From positions 62,001-126,000 of the forward strand of contig JAJPJD010000018.1 in the NCBI GenBank assembly GCA_021324355.1: a stretch of DNA of 64,000 bases. The letters run 5' to 3'. The notes under the pieces are model-generated. The model saw only the letters and a list, made by a program, of their open reading frames with translations, ran no database searches and was not told the DNA's origin. The DNA is from Actinomycetota bacterium. GTDB lineage: Bacteria > Actinomycetota > Acidimicrobiia > Acidimicrobiales > RAAP-2. Position numbers and translations under genes: made by a program. Below are positions 54,663-63,192 of the stretch, piece after piece. How positions within the stretch are numbered: position 1 is the first letter of the stretch; each line of letters opens with the position of its first letter.

Positions 54663-56105
54663 ATGGCCGACCCAGTGGTGCACACCGACCGGGGGGCCCT
54701 CCGGGGGGTGAGGACCCCGCATGGCTATGCCTTCTTCGGGGTCCCCTACGCCAAAGCTCCCTTCGGTCCGCTGCGGTTCCGGGCGCCGGAGCCGACCGAG
54801 CGTTGGGAGGGCGAGCGCCTCGCCCAGCAGCCGGCGCCCACTGCCCCCCAGCCGGCCACCGGCTTCACCATCATTCCTGAGCCCACCATCGACGGTGGCG
54901 AGGCGCCCGAGTGCCTGTCGCTCAACGTCTTCACGCCCGAGCTCGGGCCGGCCGGCCTCGGGGTCCTGGTCTGGATCCATGGCGGCGGCTTCGTGACCGG
55001 CACTCCTTCGAGCAGCTGGTACAACGGCGACCGGTTCGCCCGGGACGGGGTGGTGGTGGTCAGCGTGGGGTATCGGCTTGGCGCCGAGGGGTTCCTCACC
55101 ATCCCGGGCGCCCCAGCCAACCGCGGCGTGCTCGACTGGATCTGCGCGTTGGAGTGGGTCCAGCGCAACATCGCGGCCTTCGGTGGCGACCCGGCGAAGG
55201 TGACCGTCGGCGGCCAGAGTGCCGGCGGGGTGGCGGCCATGCTGCTCGGGACCCTGCCGCGGGCCTCCGGCCTCATGCGGGCTGTGGTCCCGATGAGCGG
55301 GTCGGTCTTCCCGGCTCGGCCGGCTGAGGCAACCCTCGAGCTCACCCGCCGGATCGCCGGACACCTCCGGATCGAGCCCGAACTCGAGGCGTTCGAACGG
55401 GTCCCCCCGTCGGCACTGATCGAGGCCCAGGTCGCGGCCACTGCTGGTCAGGGGATCTCGGCCGCCGAGCGAGTCGGGCGCGAGCTGCCCTTCTTCCCGG
55501 TGGTCGACGGCGAGGTGGTCCCGGCCTCCCCGAGGGCGGCGGTGGCCGGCGGAGCCGGCTCGCAGCTCTCGATGCTCATCGGCACCACCGCCGAGGAGTT
55601 CAACGCTTCCGCCCGAATGGCGCCGATGGACGAGGCAGCGGCCGCCCACGCGCTGGAGCAGCTGGGGCTGGACGAGACAGGCCGGGAGTGGTACCGGTCC
55701 CTGGGCGGCTCGCCGGCCGACTGGGTCGGCCAGGCGCTCACCGACCGTTCCTTCAAGATCCCAGCCCTGCGGGTTGCCGAGGCCCGAAGAAGCGCGCCGG
55801 CACCGACCTTCCACTACGAATTCCAGTGGCGCTCCCCGGCACTGGGCGGCATCGGGGCGGTGCACTGTCTCGACCTGCCCTTCGTCTTCGACGTGCTCGA
55901 CGACGACCACGTGCGGGTGGTGGCAGGGGAGTCCCCGCCTCAGGAGCTGGCCGACCGGATGCACAGGGCCTGGGTCGCCTTTGTGACCGACGGCGACGCC
56001 GGATGGCCGGCGTTCACCGGAGCGCGTCGGTCGACCATGGTGTTCGACGAGACCTGCAAGGTGGCCGAGGACCTGCACGGGCCGATCCGCTCGCTCTGGC
56101 CCTGA
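54663..56105 (+). CDS. Type-B carboxylesterase
   Basis: The 480-residue alpha/beta hydrolase has GVPYAKAPFGPLRF, the oxyanion HGGGF, the nucleophile Ser186 in GGQSAGGVAA and the His in AVHCLDLPFVFD, with the acid likely in GTTAEEF. No signal peptide is present, so it is cytoplasmic. Start: ATG 54663 behind AAGGAGGAG; GTG 54639 overlapping the cimA stop is also in frame. Function beyond ester hydrolysis is unknown. Confidence 0.92.
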   Translation: MADPVVHTDRGALRGVRTPHGYAFFGVPYAKAPFGPLRFRAPEPTERWEGERLAQQPAPTAPQPATGFTIIPEPTIDGGEAPECLSLNVFTPELGPAGLGVLVWIHGGGFVTGTPSSSWYNGDRFARDGVVVVSVGYRLGAEGFLTIPGAPANRGVLDWICALEWVQRNIAAFGGDPAKVTVGGQSAGGVAAMLLGTLPRASGLMRAVVPMSGSVFPARPAEATLELTRRIAGHLRIEPELEAFERVPPSALIEAQVAATAGQGISAAERVGRELPFFPVVDGEVVPASPRAAVAGGAGSQLSMLIGTTAEEFNASARMAPMDEAAAAHALEQLGLDETGREWYRSLGGSPADWVGQALTDRSFKIPALRVAEARRSAPAPTFHYEFQWRSPALGGIGAVHCLDLPFVFDVLDDDHVRVVAGESPPQELADRMHRAWVAFVTDGDAGWPAFTGARRSTMVFDETCKVAEDLHGPIRSLWP

Positions 56106-56184
56106 CCCAAGCGGTGGCCGGGAGCCGCGCTGGCTGCCCGACCCTGTCGTTTTCGAACACGGGCGGCGGTCCGAGGTCGCAGCG

Positions 56185-57351
56185 TCAGCAGGTGATGCTG
56201 CGGCCACGCCGCAGGTCGCGGTTCCACCGCCAAAGGACGGCTCGGGGGATGGCGGCAAACCCGGCGAAGCCGTCGTGGGGCGGCCAGAGCTCGACCGAGC
56301 TGGCGTGGTACGCGGAGGCGACCGCCATCGCCGGACAGTTGACGGCCGGGCCGACGGTCTGGAAGTAGACGGCGGGGGGGCGTGGATTCCGGCTGGCCAC
56401 CAGCGCCTGGATCTCGGCATAGGTCTGCCCCAGGACTCGGCTGCCAGGAGCAGCGGTGCTCAGCCCGTTGTTCCCGAGGACGCAGTCGGGGCCACCCGAG
56501 GCACGAGAGCGGGCGCAGGCCCTCATGATGATGGTCGTGAAGGCCTGGTCGAAGCCGGGCTCGAGCGGGAGCGGGTTGAAGGCGAAGGTGATCGGGGTCA
56601 GTCTCCAGCCTGCGTAGTCGGCGATCGCGCCTGCAAGGCAGCGCTCCTGGGATTGGACACTCCAGCCGGCCTTGAGCAGGTTGGCGCGCGAGATCGGATT
56701 GTTGCTCACGTTGAACGGCTCGCCGGTGGTGCTCGAACAGGACGAGACCGAGACGGCGCGGATGAGCGGATTGGCGTCGTAGCGAGCCGCCAGGGCGCGC
56801 TGGAAGCTCGACCACGCGTCTCGGAACGGGGCGGTCCACCACCGTCCGATGCTCCGGACCTGCTGGCCATGGCGACCCGAGATGATCGTCACTGGCGGTC
56901 CGGCACGCCGCACGACCCATGCCGGTGCGCTGGCACCGGCGAAGACCCGAAGCTTCACCGACAGCGGGGTCGACCGGTGCTCCTGGTTCCAGCGCTCCAC
57001 TGCCGCCAGCGACCCGTCGAGCGGTGCCCAGTCCTCGTGCCCCGGCGACGGCTCGAGCTGCGACCAGGACTCGTTGACCACGATGCCGGCGAAGGCGCCG
57101 GCATAGGGGTCGAGAACGGCCGGGTCGGTGGTGGGGAACGGCCGGCTCTGTTGGTAGGGGGCCTGGTTTCCCATGTCGATGAGCCCGGTCAGCGGAGACT
57201 TGGGGCCGGGGTTCCGGGAGGCCTGCAGCTGTTCGACCACATGGACAACCGAGGCGCTTGGTGTGGCTCGAACCGCCGGAGCACTGGCGAGGACCGGGAC
57301 GAGCGTGGCGATCGCAACGGCGCAACGCCACCGGAGGCGGTTCTCGCTCAT
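56185..57351 (-). CDS. Secreted glycoside hydrolase-like protein (TIM-barrel), putative
   Basis: The 388-residue protein has a signal peptide (basic start, WRCAVAIATLVPVLASAPAVRA, cleavage near residue 29). The mature part has Trp-rich barrel-like segments: FAGIVVNESWSQLEPSPGHEDW, PAWVVRRAG, and CSSTTGEPFN, where a Glu could be catalytic. The order resembles beta-glycosidases of the GH-A clan, but I cannot place a family. Several Cys suggest disulfides. It is convergent with the esterase gene. Confidence 0.65.
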   Translation of the reverse strand: MSENRLRWRCAVAIATLVPVLASAPAVRATPSASVVHVVEQLQASRNPGPKSPLTGLIDMGNQAPYQQSRPFPTTDPAVLDPYAGAFAGIVVNESWSQLEPSPGHEDWAPLDGSLAAVERWNQEHRSTPLSVKLRVFAGASAPAWVVRRAGPPVTIISGRHGQQVRSIGRWWTAPFRDAWSSFQRALAARYDANPLIRAVSVSSCSSTTGEPFNVSNNPISRANLLKAGWSVQSQERCLAGAIADYAGWRLTPITFAFNPLPLEPGFDQAFTTIIMRACARSRASGGPDCVLGNNGLSTAAPGSRVLGQTYAEIQALVASRNPRPPAVYFQTVGPAVNCPAMAVASAYHASSVELWPPHDGFAGFAAIPRAVLWRWNRDLRRGRSITC

Positions 57352-57509
57352 GGACCCCTCAGCAGCTAGCTCGGTTCTCGAGGTGTGGTGCCCCTCATGA
57401 CCAGCCGGCGTGCTGGCCGGGATGCCGCGATCCCGACCGTATCCTGCCCAGCGCGACCAAGCTTGGCGGTGCCGGAAGGTCGGGCAGCTCGACGGGGCAA
57501 GGAGGCCAA

Positions 57510-58466
57510 ATGCTGCGGACAGAGCTCACTGACCGGTTCTCGCTGCAGGTGCCGATCGTCGGTGCACCGATGGCGGGACCGGGTGGGCCGGCGCTGGCCT
57601 CGGCGGTGTCGCTGGCCGGCGGGCTCGGAATGATCGGCGTCTCGTCGGCCGCAACACCCGAGTGGATCACCGCGGCGGCCGACGAAGTGCGCCAGGCGAC
57701 CGAGCGCTTCGGGATCGGCCTCATGGCATGGAACCTTGCCCGACGACCCGAGCAGCTCGACGCGGCCATCGCGGCCCGCCCGGCACTGGTGTCGGTGAGC
57801 TTCGGCGACTACTCGGTCGCTCTCGACCCGCTGCGGCAGGCCCGGATCCCCGTGGCCACCCAGGTTGGCGACGTCGCCAGCGCCCGACAGGCACACGAGC
57901 AAGGGATCGAGCTGATCGTGGCTCGGGGCGCAGAAGGCGGCGGCCACGGTGATGATCGGGTGGCCACCCTTCCCCTCCTGCAGGGCGTCCTGGAGGCAGT
58001 CGGGGACGGCGCGGTGGTGATCGCCGCCGGCGGGATCTCGACTGCCCGGGGGTTGGCAGCGGTGCTGGCCGCCGGTGCCGCCGGAGCGTGGATCGGCACT
58101 GGTCTGCTCGCGTGCCACGAGGCGCTTGCCCGGCCGGAGGCGAAACGACGCCTCCTTGACGCGACCGAGCTCGACACCGTCTCGACCAGCGTCTTCGACA
58201 TCGCCCAGGGCATCCCCTGGCCACCCGCGTACCGGGGACGGGCCCTGTCCAACGCGTTCAGTCGGCGCTGGCACGGTCGGGAGGACGAGCTTGCACAGGA
58301 CCCCGCGGCCCGCCAACAGCTGGTCGATGCCATGGCGGCGGGCGATTACGACACCGCCGTCATCTATGCCGGGCAGGCAGTGGGCTCTCTGTCGACCGAG
58401 CGCAGTGCACGCGAGGTGGTCAGCACGCTTGCGGCAGGGGCCGAAGCCCTCCTGCGGCGCTGGTGA
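57510..58466 (+). CDS. Nitronate monooxygenase-family flavoprotein
   Basis: The 318-residue FMN-dependent TIM barrel starts at ATG 57510 with CAAGGAGG upstream. VPIVGAPMAGPGGPALASAVSLAGGLGMIG, the catalytic His in GAEGGGHGD, and AAGGISTARGLAAVLAAGAAGAWIGT (FMN phosphate site) define the NPD family. It would oxidise alkyl nitronates; some members are enoyl reductases. TATCCT at 57440-57445 may be the promoter -10 box. Confidence 0.92.
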   Translation: MLRTELTDRFSLQVPIVGAPMAGPGGPALASAVSLAGGLGMIGVSSAATPEWITAAADEVRQATERFGIGLMAWNLARRPEQLDAAIAARPALVSVSFGDYSVALDPLRQARIPVATQVGDVASARQAHEQGIELIVARGAEGGGHGDDRVATLPLLQGVLEAVGDGAVVIAAGGISTARGLAAVLAAGAAGAWIGTGLLACHEALARPEAKRRLLDATELDTVSTSVFDIAQGIPWPPAYRGRALSNAFSRRWHGREDELAQDPAARQQLVDAMAAGDYDTAVIYAGQAVGSLSTERSAREVVSTLAAGAEALLRRW

Positions 58467-58574
58467 GCGAGACGCAACGACTCCGGTGCCGGTCCTCCCT
58501 CGAGCCGCGTGGTGAAGGATCCTGGGCGCCACCAGCCCGCAGGCGCGGGCAGTCCGCTGAGCAATGCTTGGGCC

Positions 58575-59507
58575 GTGCGCGCTGCCGTCGTTCCGAGGCA
58601 CGGCCCGGCTGAGGTCATCGAGATCCGTGACGACTGGCCGGAGCCGGATCCGCCTGGCCCGGGGGAGGTGTTGGTGGCGGTCCAGGCCGCCGGCCTCAAC
58701 CCGAGCGACGTGAAGATCCGAGCCGGAGGTGGCGCACGCAGCGCCGAGGCCATCCAGTTCCCCTACGTGGCCGGCCGCGAGGCGGCCGGCCGGGTGGTGG
58801 AGGTGGGGGCGGCAGTGGCGGACTTGGAGCCGGGCGACGAGGTCTTCGCGTTCTTCGGGTGGGCCGCTCGCCCCGGGGGCCATGCCGAACGGCTCGTGGT
58901 TGCGGCATCGGCGTTGGCCCGCCGGCCGGTCGGGATCCCGGTCGAGCAGGCAGCCGGCCTGCCGTTGGCCGGCCTGACCGCGCTGCAGGGGCTCGAGGCG
59001 CTGCAGCCCCGGCCCGGAGACCGGGTGCTCGTGACCTCGGGGTCGGGTGGGGTCGGGCACCTGGGGGTGCAGCTCGCGGTGGCCCTCGGCTGCGAGGTGA
59101 TCGCGACGACCGGCCCCGCCAACCTGGCGTTCGTTCGCGAGCTCGGGGCCGCCGAGGTGCTCGACTACCGGGACCCGGACCACCGCCGAAGGCTCCGGGA
59201 GGTCCCGTACTTGTTGGACAGCGTGGGGCCGCAGAACATCGCGTCCTACCTCCCCTGCCTGTCGCCCGAAGCGAGCGTGGCCGCGGTCGCCGGGATGCCG
59301 AGCGAGGTGCCCGACGGGATCACCATCACCCCGATCCGCTGCGAGGCGAGCTCGGAGCGGCTGGGTCGGTTGGCCGCCCTCATGACCGAGAGCCGCCTGT
59401 CGGTGACGGTGCAGCAGGTGTTCCCGCTGGAGGATGCAGCGGTGGCCCACCGGGTCCTCGAAGGCGGCCATGTCCGGGGGAAGCTGGTCCTCGCGGTCGG
59501 TCCATGA
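58575..59507 (+). CDS. Quinone oxidoreductase-like MDR protein
   Basis: The 310-residue NADPH-dependent reductase begins at GTG 58575 (VRAAVVPRHGPAEVIEI); the open frame extends back to GTG 58509 without similarity. VQAAGLNPSDVKIR, GREAAGRVVEVG and the NADP motif SGSGGVGHLGVQLA define it, and zinc ligands are missing. It lies 108 nt after the nitronate monooxygenase gene on the same strand. Substrate unknown. Confidence 0.9.
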   Translation: MRAAVVPRHGPAEVIEIRDDWPEPDPPGPGEVLVAVQAAGLNPSDVKIRAGGGARSAEAIQFPYVAGREAAGRVVEVGAAVADLEPGDEVFAFFGWAARPGGHAERLVVAASALARRPVGIPVEQAAGLPLAGLTALQGLEALQPRPGDRVLVTSGSGGVGHLGVQLAVALGCEVIATTGPANLAFVRELGAAEVLDYRDPDHRRRLREVPYLLDSVGPQNIASYLPCLSPEASVAAVAGMPSEVPDGITITPIRCEASSERLGRLAALMTESRLSVTVQQVFPLEDAAVAHRVLEGGHVRGKLVLAVGP

Positions 59508-59559
59508 CAGCAGTGGCACACGACCCAAGTGGGCTTCGGCGAGGTCCGCACTCGAGGTG

Positions 59560-60215
59560 ATGGCTGCCATCGAGACCGAGCTTCGGCGCGTCGAGTATCG
59601 AGGGGCCGAGCGGGTGAACTTCGTGGTGCGCACCACTGATCCGATCTACCAACGGCAACTGGTCAAGATGGGCTGGAGGCCGACGCCGGCTGAGGGGGAG
59701 TTTGCTCGCCTGCTCGACTCGGCGCCCGAGGTGGAGTCGATCTTCGATCGCTTCAGCCGGCACATCGAGGCGATGATCCGTCAGAGTGCCAGGCTGGAGG
59801 CGACCGGGTCGATGGCAGCGACCTCGGGTGGTGGCTATACGGGAGCGGTGCCCTGGCGGTGCGCGGGTTGCCCGTTGCGCCGGGCGATCTGGACCTCCAT
59901 GTCGACGACGCCGACGTGGCCGGAGCGCTCATGGCTGATCTCCTGGTCGAGCCGGTGACCCGCATGTCGGGCTGGGTGGCAGACGCTGGCGGCCGTGCCT
60001 ATGCCGGAGTCATCGTGGAGTGGCTGGCCGGGGCCCATCCCTCGGGCTCCTACCCACCCCATGAACAGGAGGAGGCGGCTCGCCGCCACCTCGAACTCGT
60101 CGAATGGAGGGGGCGCCGGATCCCGGTCCCCAGCCTGCAACTCCAGCTGGCGATGGCGCAGAAGCGAGGGCTGGTCGGCCGAGCGGCGGTCATTCGCCGT
60201 GCCCTCTCCCGGTGA
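59560..60215 (+). pseudogene. Nucleotidyltransferase-fold gene, probably frameshifted
   Basis: Two frames appear to share one gene. The first, from ATG 59560, encodes about 80 plausible residues (VNFVVRTTDPIYQRQLVKMGW, IFDRFSRHIEAMIRQ) and then loses character near 59805. The -1 frame from about 59808 reads DLGWWLYGSGALAVRG followed by PGDLDLHVDDADVAG: the GS and DLD of the minimal nucleotidyltransferase motif. It continues to TGA 60215 with LQLQLAMAQKRGLVGRA. A gene caller would start the second part at GTG 59859, inside the motif, which makes a single frameshifted gene more likely. Role unknown; stand-alone members are often toxin-like or nucleotide-modifying. Confidence 0.45.
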
Positions 60216-60387
60216 GACACACTCGACGGCTCGGGTCAGCTCACGTCGCACCTCCCCGGTCGGCGCTCAGGGATCCGCTCCGAACCGATGAGGCCGAGCC
60301 GCGACCGGGTGGCTGCAGAGACGAGTTCCGCTGCCCCCTTCCCCGCAGGCAGGTGTCCGACGCAATCGAGGACGCGCCGGAACCCTG

Positions 60388-61905
60388 CTAGCGGAGTCCT
60401 GGAGTCGTGCGAGGAATCGGGCGAACGCTGGTGACGCGAAGCTCGGAGTGGTCCACCGAGCGCTCGGCATCCTGCAGTTGCGCAGTCAGCTGCTTGGGTC
60501 CGAGGAAGCCAGAGACTGCACCGGCGACGAGCGCCATCGCGGCGCAGTAGAGCCACAGGTGCTGGAAGGCATGGAGGGAGCTGGCCGGGCCATGGGCCGG
60601 GGCGAGGATCGCGACGAGGACCGCGATCCCGAGGGCGCCGCCGACCTGGCGGCCGGTCTGGTTGACCGCGCTGCCGACCGCGAAGCGGGATGCGTGCAGG
60701 CTGGAGACGGTGGCGGCGCCCAGCACCGGGAAGGTGAGGCCGATCCCCAGTCCGGTGACCAGCGTCCCCGGCAGCCACCTCGAGGTGTATGCCGGGTGGA
60801 TCCCGACTTGCGTCCCGTACCAGGTGATGCCGGTTGCCAACACAAGGAAGCCGGGGAGCAGGACTGACCGAAACCCGCACCTGGTGGCGAGCCGCCCGGC
60901 CAGACCCGACACGGCGGCTACCACCAGCGGGCCGGGAGTGACCGCCAGTCCGGCCTTCAGGATCGAGTAGTGCCACACGCCGGTCAAAAAGAGGATGTTG
61001 CCGAGCAGCATGGCGAAGAACCCCATCGCGTACACGACGGTGGCGGCGTTGGCGACGCTGAAGGATCGGTGCGCGAACAGGCTCAGATCGAGCACCGGTG
61101 AAGGATGCCGGGCGCAGCGGCGCACGAACAGCGCGCCGAGCGCCAGGCCGCCCAGGCCGGCGGCCACGATCCGAGGGTCGCTCCAGCCCCATCCGGAGCC
61201 TTCTGAGATGGCGAAGACGATCCCCGAGAGCGAGGCGGTCACCAGGGCGACGCCCCGGTAGTCGGGCCGCTGGCCGCGATCGGCCGGCCGGTCGGCCGGG
61301 AGCACCCGAGGACCGACGACGGCCGCCAGGAGGGCGACGGGCAGGTTGACGTAGAAGGCCCAGCGCCATCCGCCGGCACTGATGAGCGCCGCCCCGAGCG
61401 ACGGTCCGGTCGCGACGGCCAGGGCGCCGACCCCGGCCCACAGCGCGACGACCTGGGCACGGGACTGGGCCGAGAAGGCGTCCAAGAGAAGCCCCAGGGA
61501 GGCGGGGAGCAAAAGGGCGGCCCCGATGCCCTGGCCGGCCCGGCCAGCGATCAGCAGGGGGACCGACGGGGCCATCCCACACAGCGCGGAGCCGGCCGCG
61601 AAGCCTCCCATCCCAATGAGGAACACCCGCCGGCGTCCGAGCCGGTCGGCCGTGCGTCCGGCGGTGACCAGCAGGGAGGCGAACACGATCGCGTACGCAG
61701 TGATGACCCAGGCCAGCTCGGCCCGGGGCACACCTCGGAACGATCGGGCCAGCGCGGGGAATGCCACGTTGACGATCGACAGGTCCAGCGACGCCATGAA
61801 CGCCCCGGCGGCAGTGACCGCGAAGACCAGGGTTCGGCGGCCGCCAGCTCGCCTCGTGGCATCGGCCGAGGCTGACGGACCGGGCTCCGAAATGAGTTCT
61901 TTCAT
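60388..61905 (-). CDS. MFS drug-efflux transporter (DHA2/EmrB-QacA type, 14 TM)
   Basis: The 505-residue polytopic protein starts at ATG 61905. LDLSIVNVAFPALARSF is motif D1 of DHA2 pumps, ADRLGRRRVFLIG is motif A, and LIAGRAGQGIGAALLLPASLGLL is motif B/C. About 14 helices are visible. It exports hydrophobic compounds in exchange for protons. It is divergent from the HxlR regulator gene, which probably represses it, with a shared operator in the 53-bp gap. Confidence 0.93.
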   Translation of the reverse strand: MKELISEPGPSASADATRRAGGRRTLVFAVTAAGAFMASLDLSIVNVAFPALARSFRGVPRAELAWVITAYAIVFASLLVTAGRTADRLGRRRVFLIGMGGFAAGSALCGMAPSVPLLIAGRAGQGIGAALLLPASLGLLLDAFSAQSRAQVVALWAGVGALAVATGPSLGAALISAGGWRWAFYVNLPVALLAAVVGPRVLPADRPADRGQRPDYRGVALVTASLSGIVFAISEGSGWGWSDPRIVAAGLGGLALGALFVRRCARHPSPVLDLSLFAHRSFSVANAATVVYAMGFFAMLLGNILFLTGVWHYSILKAGLAVTPGPLVVAAVSGLAGRLATRCGFRSVLLPGFLVLATGITWYGTQVGIHPAYTSRWLPGTLVTGLGIGLTFPVLGAATVSSLHASRFAVGSAVNQTGRQVGGALGIAVLVAILAPAHGPASSLHAFQHLWLYCAAMALVAGAVSGFLGPKQLTAQLQDAERSVDHSELRVTSVRPIPRTTPGLR

Positions 61906-61912
61906 GAAACCT

Positions 61913-61952
61913 AGGCTAGTCGAGTGCATCCTATGAAGCAACTGACTAGCCT
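61913..61952. promoter_or_regulatory. Divergent promoters and inverted-repeat operator for MFS/hxlR
   Basis: AGGCTAGTC (61913-61921) and GACTAGCCT (61944-61952) are a perfect 9-bp inverted repeat, centres 31 bp apart (three helix turns). Each arm contains TAGCCT on the outgoing strand, ending 7 nt before the MFS ATG and 6 nt before the hxlR GTG. For the MFS gene a -35 TTGCTT (minus strand, 61936-61941) stands 17 bp from its -10. Both transcripts would be leaderless, and an HxlR dimer on the repeats would block both. Confidence 0.65.
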
Positions 61953-61958
61953 GGTGCC

Positions 61959-62435
61959 GTGGAACGCAAGAGCTTTGCCGACATGCACTGCTCGGTCGCC
62001 CAGTGCCTGGAGGTGGTGGGGGAGTGGTGGTCGATGCTGATCCTGCGGGACGCGTTCTTGGGCGTCACCCGGTTTGACGCCTTCCAGGAGCGGCTGGGGA
62101 TCTCCCGCAACGTGCTGAACCAGCGGTTGACCCGTCTGGTCGCTGAGGGTGTCCTGAAGAAGGTGCCCTACAGCCAGCGTCCCCCTCGCTACGACTACAA
62201 GCTGACCGAGAAAGGACGCGACCTGTGGCCGGTCCTCACCGCGATGCGCCAGTGGGGGGACAAGCACGCCGCACCCGACGGACCGCCGATACGGATGGTG
62301 CACACGGCCTGCGGGCAGGTCTCCGAGGCGGTGATGACCTGCTCGGCCTGCGGCGAGCCGCTCTCGGCGCGCCAGGTGCGGGTCGTGCGTGGCCCAGGAG
62401 ATCGCGACCAGCTGGTTCCCCCGGCGCGGCGGTAG
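61959..62435 (+). CDS. HxlR-family transcriptional regulator
   Basis: The 158-residue winged-helix protein from GTG 61959 has CSVAQCLEVVGEWWSMLILRD, the helix-turn-helix RFDAFQERLGISRNVLNQRL and the wing RPPRYDYKLTEKGRDL. A C-terminal Cys-rich tail (HTACG and CSACGEPL) may bind zinc. N-terminal Cys residues near 11 and 16 could sense thiol-reactive compounds, as in known HxlR proteins. It likely controls itself and the divergent efflux pump. Confidence 0.93.
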   Translation: MERKSFADMHCSVAQCLEVVGEWWSMLILRDAFLGVTRFDAFQERLGISRNVLNQRLTRLVAEGVLKKVPYSQRPPRYDYKLTEKGRDLWPVLTAMRQWGDKHAAPDGPPIRMVHTACGQVSEAVMTCSACGEPLSARQVRVVRGPGDRDQLVPPARR

Positions 62436-62460
62436 CGCCGGCGACGCCGGGTCGGTTCGG

Positions 62461-63192
62461 TCAGCGGCTCGGCGGGTGGGCGGTCGGGGGCCCGGCCGAG
62501 GTGTGCTCGGTGCCGGGAGGGTCGACCGCCCACGCCGGCGGGGTCCCCCACTGCTCCTCGTAGACCAGCTCGGCCATCGGACGCCGCCGCACCGGGCCGT
62601 GCCGGCCGACCGGGCGCCCGAGGGTGATGGTCGCGGCCATGAACGCCTCGTCGGGCACGCCGAGGAGCTCCCGCAGCGCCGCCTCGGCGCCAAAGTGGAA
62701 CCCGGTGAGCACCCCGCCGTAGCCGAGGGCGCGCGCCGCCAGGAGGAGGTTCTGGCAGGCCGGGTACACCGAGGCGCCCTCGAAGGAGTTCGGCGCCCGG
62801 TAGCGGACCAGGCAGGGCAGGATGAGCACCGGCACCGTCTCGAAGTGGTCCACGTAGTGCTGCATCGCCCGGGCGGTGCGGGCCTTGGGCGAGGACGGGT
62901 CGGTGCCGCTCCCGGCGTCGTAGGCGTCAGCCACTCGCTTGGCGCCCCAGGTCCGCCGGGCTGACTCGGCGATCAGCCGCTTGGCCTCGGCCGCCTTGGG
63001 CCCGTCGGTCAGAACCAGCATCCGGAACGGCTGGCGGTTGGAGCCGCTCGGGGCCCTGGTGGCCGCGAAGAGGATGGCTCGCAGCACCTCGGCCGGGATG
63101 GGCTCGTCCCGGTAGCGGCGGATGGCCCGGGTGGTGGCGATCCCCTCCAGCAGTCCGACCGTGTCCGGGGGCAGCCCCCTGGGCTCGGTCAT
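62461..63192 (-). CDS. Nitroreductase-family protein
   Basis: The 243-residue FMN enzyme has TTRAIRRYRDEPIP, the FMN-binding FAATRAPSGSNRQPFRML, and ALGYGGVLTGFHFG. The last 30 residues are Pro-rich and not typical. It reduces nitro or related groups with NAD(P)H. Its ATG overlaps the ABC ATPase stop by 4 nt, so it is the distal gene of that operon. It is convergent with hxlR. Confidence 0.92.
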   Translation of the reverse strand: MTEPRGLPPDTVGLLEGIATTRAIRRYRDEPIPAEVLRAILFAATRAPSGSNRQPFRMLVLTDGPKAAEAKRLIAESARRTWGAKRVADAYDAGSGTDPSSPKARTARAMQHYVDHFETVPVLILPCLVRYRAPNSFEGASVYPACQNLLLAARALGYGGVLTGFHFGAEAALRELLGVPDEAFMAATITLGRPVGRHGPVRRRPMAELVYEEQWGTPPAWAVDPPGTEHTSAGPPTAHPPSR

